The position numbers and the translations under genes are program-made. This document shows positions 61,224-64,000 of a DNA stretch of 64,000 bases, piece after piece. This DNA comes from Streptomyces coeruleorubidus. Lineage in GTDB: Bacteria; Actinomycetota; Actinomycetes; Streptomycetales; Streptomycetaceae. Under the pieces are notes generated by a model. The model was not told where the DNA came from and did not search any database. It saw only the letters and a list, made by a program, of their open reading frames with translations. The stretch spans positions 7,254,001 through 7,318,000 of the forward strand of contig NZ_CP118527.1 in assembly GCF_028885415.1 (NCBI RefSeq), read 5' to 3'. Numbering within the stretch: position 1 is the first letter of the stretch; the number at the start of each line of letters is the position of its first letter.

Positions 61224-62060
61224 ATGAGTCGTCGATTTCCCCGAGCCCTGGCCCGCCCGCTGGTCGTGGCAGCCGCGGTATCCGCCCTGTCAGTGGGCTC
61301 CAGTGCCCCTGTGGCCGCCGACAGGGTCGTCATAGGTGGATTCCCCGTCGACGCGTCGGAGAGCCCGTGGGCGGTGGCCCTGTCCAGTCGTGACCGGTTC
61401 GGGGGTACACGCGCGGGGCAGTTCTGCGGTGGCGTGGCGGTCGGCCGCAGCACCGTGCTCACCGCGGCCCACTGCGTGGACAAGGAGGTCCTGGGCGGTC
61501 CACCGGAACGCGTACGCGACCTCAGGGTCATAGCGGGACGCACGGACCTGCTCTCGGATCGCGATGGCCGGGAGGTCGCCGTGCGAGACGCCTGGGTGAA
61601 CCCGGCCTACGACGATGTCAGCAACGCCGGGGATTTCGCCGTGCTCACGCTGGCCGAACCTCTCCCCGCCGGCTCGGTCATCGGCATGGCGGCCGGCGGT
61701 GACCCCGCGTACGCCGTGGGCGAAACCGCGACGGTGTACGGATGGGGCGATGTCTCGGGCGCCGGGGAATACCCGAACACCCTGCGCGCGGCACGCGTGC
61801 GTGTGCTCCCCGATGCTCTCTGTGAAGAGGCGTATCCGGGAGGTGAGGACGGCGTCTACGACGCCAGGAGCATGCTGTGCGCCGGGGAAGCGGAGGGGGG
61901 CCGGGACGCCTGTCAGGGCGACAGCGGAGGACCGCTGGTGGCCCAGGGACGATTGATCGGCCTGGTGTCCTGGGGGATCGGCTGCGGTCGGGCCGGCAGC
62001 CCCGGGGTGTACGCGCGTGTGTCCGACATCATGCGCACGCTCGGCTGGGCACGGACGTAA
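61224..62060 (+). CDS. Secreted trypsin-like serine protease (S1 family)
   Basis: 278 residues, ATG with GAGGAG five bases upstream. A signal peptide (about 1-35, ending in ASA-like VAADR region) is followed by the mature start VVIGGFPVDASESPWAVAL. The triad is His in LTAAHC, Asp in DFAVLTL and Ser in CQGDSGGP. The Asp six residues before the active Ser (RDACQGDS) corresponds to Asp189 of trypsin, so cleavage after Lys/Arg is predicted. Six cysteines allow the usual disulfides. It is unrelated in detail to the two proteases at 22-25 kb, which belong to another branch. A strong terminator follows. Confidence 0.93.
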   Translation: MSRRFPRALARPLVVAAAVSALSVGSSAPVAADRVVIGGFPVDASESPWAVALSSRDRFGGTRAGQFCGGVAVGRSTVLTAAHCVDKEVLGGPPERVRDLRVIAGRTDLLSDRDGREVAVRDAWVNPAYDDVSNAGDFAVLTLAEPLPAGSVIGMAAGGDPAYAVGETATVYGWGDVSGAGEYPNTLRAARVRVLPDALCEEAYPGGEDGVYDARSMLCAGEAEGGRDACQGDSGGPLVAQGRLIGLVSWGIGCGRAGSPGVYARVSDIMRTLGWART

Positions 62061-62148
62061 AGGTCATGCGTAAGCTCGGCCGACACGGTGTGAAGAAACC
62101 GCGCAGCGGGTGTCCGGGAGGGCCCGAGCAGGCTCGCGGGGACGAGGA

Positions 62149-62181
62149 CGGGCGGCTGCCTCTGTAGCGGAGGCAGCCGCC
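62149..62181. terminator. Bidirectional terminator after the trypsin gene
   Basis: GGGCGGCTGCCTC (62149-62161) and GAGGCAGCCGCCC (62169-62181) form a perfect 13-bp stem with a 7-base loop, between convergent genes. Confidence 0.88.
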
Positions 62182-62227
62182 CGTTCACCGGCCTGTGCCG
62201 TGCTGGCTCGTCGTCGGACGCGAGGTG

Positions 62228-62461
62228 TCAGCGCTCTTCTTCGGAGGCGGCAGTCGCGGGAGCGGACGTCAGCCGCTCCGTCTCGTCCTGTATCTCAGCG
62301 GCGATCTTCTTGAGTTCCGGCTCGAACTTGCGCCCGTGGTGGGCGCAGAAGAGCAGCTCTCCGCCGCTGAGCAGGACGACGCGCAGGTACGCCTGGGCGC
62401 CGCAGCGGTCGCAGCGATCAGCGGCCGTCAACTGGCTCGCAGGGGTCAGAACAGTAGTCAC
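62228..62461 (-). CDS. Small zinc-ribbon-like protein (DUF7455 type)
   Basis: 77 residues, GTG start with AGAGG four bases upstream. CDRCGAQA and LLFCAHHGRKF give a Cys2-Cys-His-type arrangement typical of a tiny zinc ribbon; the rest is helical and acidic. Homologues are found next to the parE gene in Streptomyces. Function unknown. Confidence 0.8.
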   Translation of the reverse strand: MTTVLTPASQLTAADRCDRCGAQAYLRVVLLSGGELLFCAHHGRKFEPELKKIAAEIQDETERLTSAPATAASEEER

Positions 62462-62903
62462 GTCGCCTCTTCTCTAGCTCGACGAGCTGTCGTACCAGGG
62501 TCAACATCCAACCAGCCCGAAAACGTTCCCGCTCGTGGCTATTCCTCGAAAAAATCTTTGCGAGGCGGCTGTCTGCTGCCGGTTGGCGGCGAATGTGCCG
62601 TATTGCGTGTCTATGTGTCTTACGGGGCTTCGCGTTGTATCGGTGGTCGGTCCTCCCGGCTGGGTTGCCGGTTGTTCATGAGGACGTGCCCGGAGCCTAA
62701 ATGGTTCATGCCTGGAAGGGAACGTGATGTGTGCTTCACTCCAACGAGGGATCGAACAGGCATGCGAGTCTGGACTAGGGTGAGTTTCCGACGAGGGTGG
62801 CGTTACAACGGCTCTACCAGGCCTCGGTACCCTCTCACCGGTGACTGAAGCCGCGCCCTTACCCATCAGGGCCCCATCTGAAATTCAGCGAGGAGCGAAC
62901 CGC
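62462..62903. other. parE upstream region
   Basis: 442 bases between the small zinc protein gene and parE. A TAGGGT element at 62776-62781 with CGAACA 17 bp upstream is a possible promoter. The overlapping 62752-62767 sequence (TCGAAC-N4-ATGCGA) resembles a weak LexA box with two mismatches. No gene is supported. Confidence 0.4.
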
Positions 62904-64000
62904 GTGACCGCCGAAACGTCCGTGCCGTCCACAGCTCTGCTGGCAGGAGCAGACCGGGACGGTTCCAACTACACCGCGCGGCACCTGCTCGTCCTCGAGG
63001 GGCTCGAGGCCGTGCGGAAGCGCCCCGGAATGTATATCGGGTCGACCGACAGCCGTGGCCTGATGCACTGCCTCTGGGAGATCATCGACAACTCCGTCGA
63101 CGAGGCCCTCGGCGGCTACTGCGACCACATCGAGGTCATCCTCCAGGACGACGGCTCGGTCGAGGTCCGGGACAACGGCCGGGGCATCCCGGTCGACGTC
63201 GAGCCCAAGACCGGCCTTTCCGGTGTCGAGGTCGTCATGACCAAGCTGCACGCCGGCGGCAAGTTCGGCGGCGGCTCGTACGCCGCCTCCGGCGGTCTGC
63301 ACGGCGTGGGCGCCTCCGTGGTGAACGCCCTGTCCGCCCGTCTGGACATCGAGGTGGACCGCGGTGGACACACCCACGCGATCAGCTTCCGGCGCGGTGT
63401 CCCCGGCGCCTTCGCCGGGAACGGCCCGGACGCCAAGTTCGAGGCCAAGAGCGGCCTGCGCAAGGCCAAGAAGATCCCGAAGACCCGCACCGGCACGCGC
63501 GTGCGGTACTGGGCCGACCGCCAGATCTTCCTCAAGGACGCCAAGCTCTCCCTGGAGAACCTGCACCAGCGCGCCCGCCAGACCGCCTTCCTGGTGCCCG
63601 GCCTGACCATCGTCGTGCGCGACGAGTACGGGCTTGGCGAGGGCGGCAGCAAGGGCGAGGAGTCCTTCCGCTTCGACGGCGGAATCAGCGAGTTCTGCGA
63701 GTACCTGGCGAACGACAAGCCGATCTGCGACGTCCTCCGCTTCTCCGGACAGGGCTCCTTCAAGGAGACGGTCCCCGTCCTGGACGACCACGGTCAGATG
63801 ACGCCCACCGAGGTCACCCGCGAACTCGGTGTCGACGTCGCACTGCGCTGGGGGACCGGCTACGACACGACGCTCAAGTCGTTCGTCAACATCATCGCCA
63901 CCCCCAAGGGCGGTACGCACGTCGCCGGCTTCGAGCAGGCCGTCGCCAAGACGATGAACGAGGTGCTGCGCGCCAAGAAGCTCCTGCGCGTAGCCGAGGA
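62904..64000 (+). CDS. parE: DNA topoisomerase IV subunit B (3' end outside window)
   Basis: The GTG at 62904 (AGGAG eight bases upstream) opens a frame that runs past the right edge. Visible are 365 codons of the GHKL ATPase and transducer domains: RKRPGMYIGSTDSRGLMHCLWEIIDNSVDEALGG, VRDNGRGIPVDVEPKTGLSGVEVVMTKLHAGGKFGGGSYAASGGLHGVGASVVNALS, and the QTAFLVPGLTIVVRDE and KSFVNIIATPKGGTHV elements. It is the ATP-driven half of the decatenating topoisomerase. The position next to hrdB is that of S. coelicolor parE rather than gyrB. Confidence 0.9.
   Translation, partial: MTAETSVPSTALLAGADRDGSNYTARHLLVLEGLEAVRKRPGMYIGSTDSRGLMHCLWEIIDNSVDEALGGYCDHIEVILQDDGSVEVRDNGRGIPVDVEPKTGLSGVEVVMTKLHAGGKFGGGSYAASGGLHGVGASVVNALSARLDIEVDRGGHTHAISFRRGVPGAFAGNGPDAKFEAKSGLRKAKKIPKTRTGTRVRYWADRQIFLKDAKLSLENLHQRARQTAFLVPGLTIVVRDEYGLGEGGSKGEESFRFDGGISEFCEYLANDKPICDVLRFSGQGSFKETVPVLDDHGQMTPTEVTRELGVDVALRWGTGYDTTLKSFVNIIATPKGGTHVAGFEQAVAKTMNEVLRAKKLLRVAE

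Noticed and set aside
62752..62767. TCGAAC-N4-ATGCGA, a possible LexA box upstream of parE
   Set aside because: Two mismatches in the second half-site, and parE is not a classical SOS gene. It was kept only as a remark in the region description.

Overview
This is a 64 kb, very GC-rich segment of an actinobacterial chromosome. It is almost certainly Streptomyces: the principal sigma factor is HrdB with its Lys/Ala-rich N-terminus, lexA sits next to nrdR-nrdJ (B12-dependent ribonucleotide reductase), many GTG/TTG starts are used, and a GCGCCCC-hairpin repeat typical of Streptomyces intergenic DNA is present. From about 10.2 kb rightward the gene order (miaB, miaA, dapF, RelA/SpoT homologue, hflX, protease pair, siderophore genes, dinG, lexA, nrdRJ, rnhB, recQ-like, hrdB, parE) matches, as I recall it, the conserved core around hrdB in S. 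coelicolor. The first 10 kb is more accessory.

Left part (1-10 kb): the 3' part of a NarL-type sensor kinase and its response regulator; a decay zone (about 1.6-3.7 kb) with remnants of an SDR enzyme, an F420-reductase-like protein, a DUF3533-like membrane protein and an unidentified ORF around an intact TetR gene with two copies of its likely operator; a membrane protein made of two fused copies of one small family; a lipoprotein polysaccharide deacetylase; and a 1252-residue HTH-nSTAND1-TM-WD40 protein.

Centre (10-31 kb): tRNA modification (miaB, miaA) with a LigB-like protein and a small antitoxin-family operon between them; dapF; a long RelA/SpoT homologue; a secreted M1 peptidase; hflX; two tandem secreted trypsin-like proteases, one interrupted by a TGA codon; then a three-gene NIS-siderophore cluster (aminotransferase, IucA/IucC synthetase, acyltransferase) with in-frame short tandem repeats.

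Right part (31-64 kb): DNA metabolism and stress genes (dinG-like, lexA, nrdRJ, rnhB, RecQ-phosphoribosyltransferase fusion), signalling enzymes (histidine phosphatase, ADP-ribosylglycohydrolase, TerD, APH-like kinase), a divergent MFS/TetR pair with duplicated operators, carbohydrate metabolism, a Nudix/NrtR-type regulator, a one-chain ABC transporter, a FadR-type regulator, hrdB, a secreted trypsin, and the 5' part of parE at the right edge.

The strongest points for a second look are the in-frame microsatellites in the siderophore synthetase, the nSTAND1-WD40 protein, the RecQ-PRTase fusion, the TGA-interrupted protease, the fused SCO4225-like duplication with a buried ribosome-binding site, and a recurring promoter layout (TANNNT plus 6-7 nt plus start codon) that predicts leaderless mRNAs. 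I see no rRNA, tRNA, CRISPR array or intact insertion sequence.
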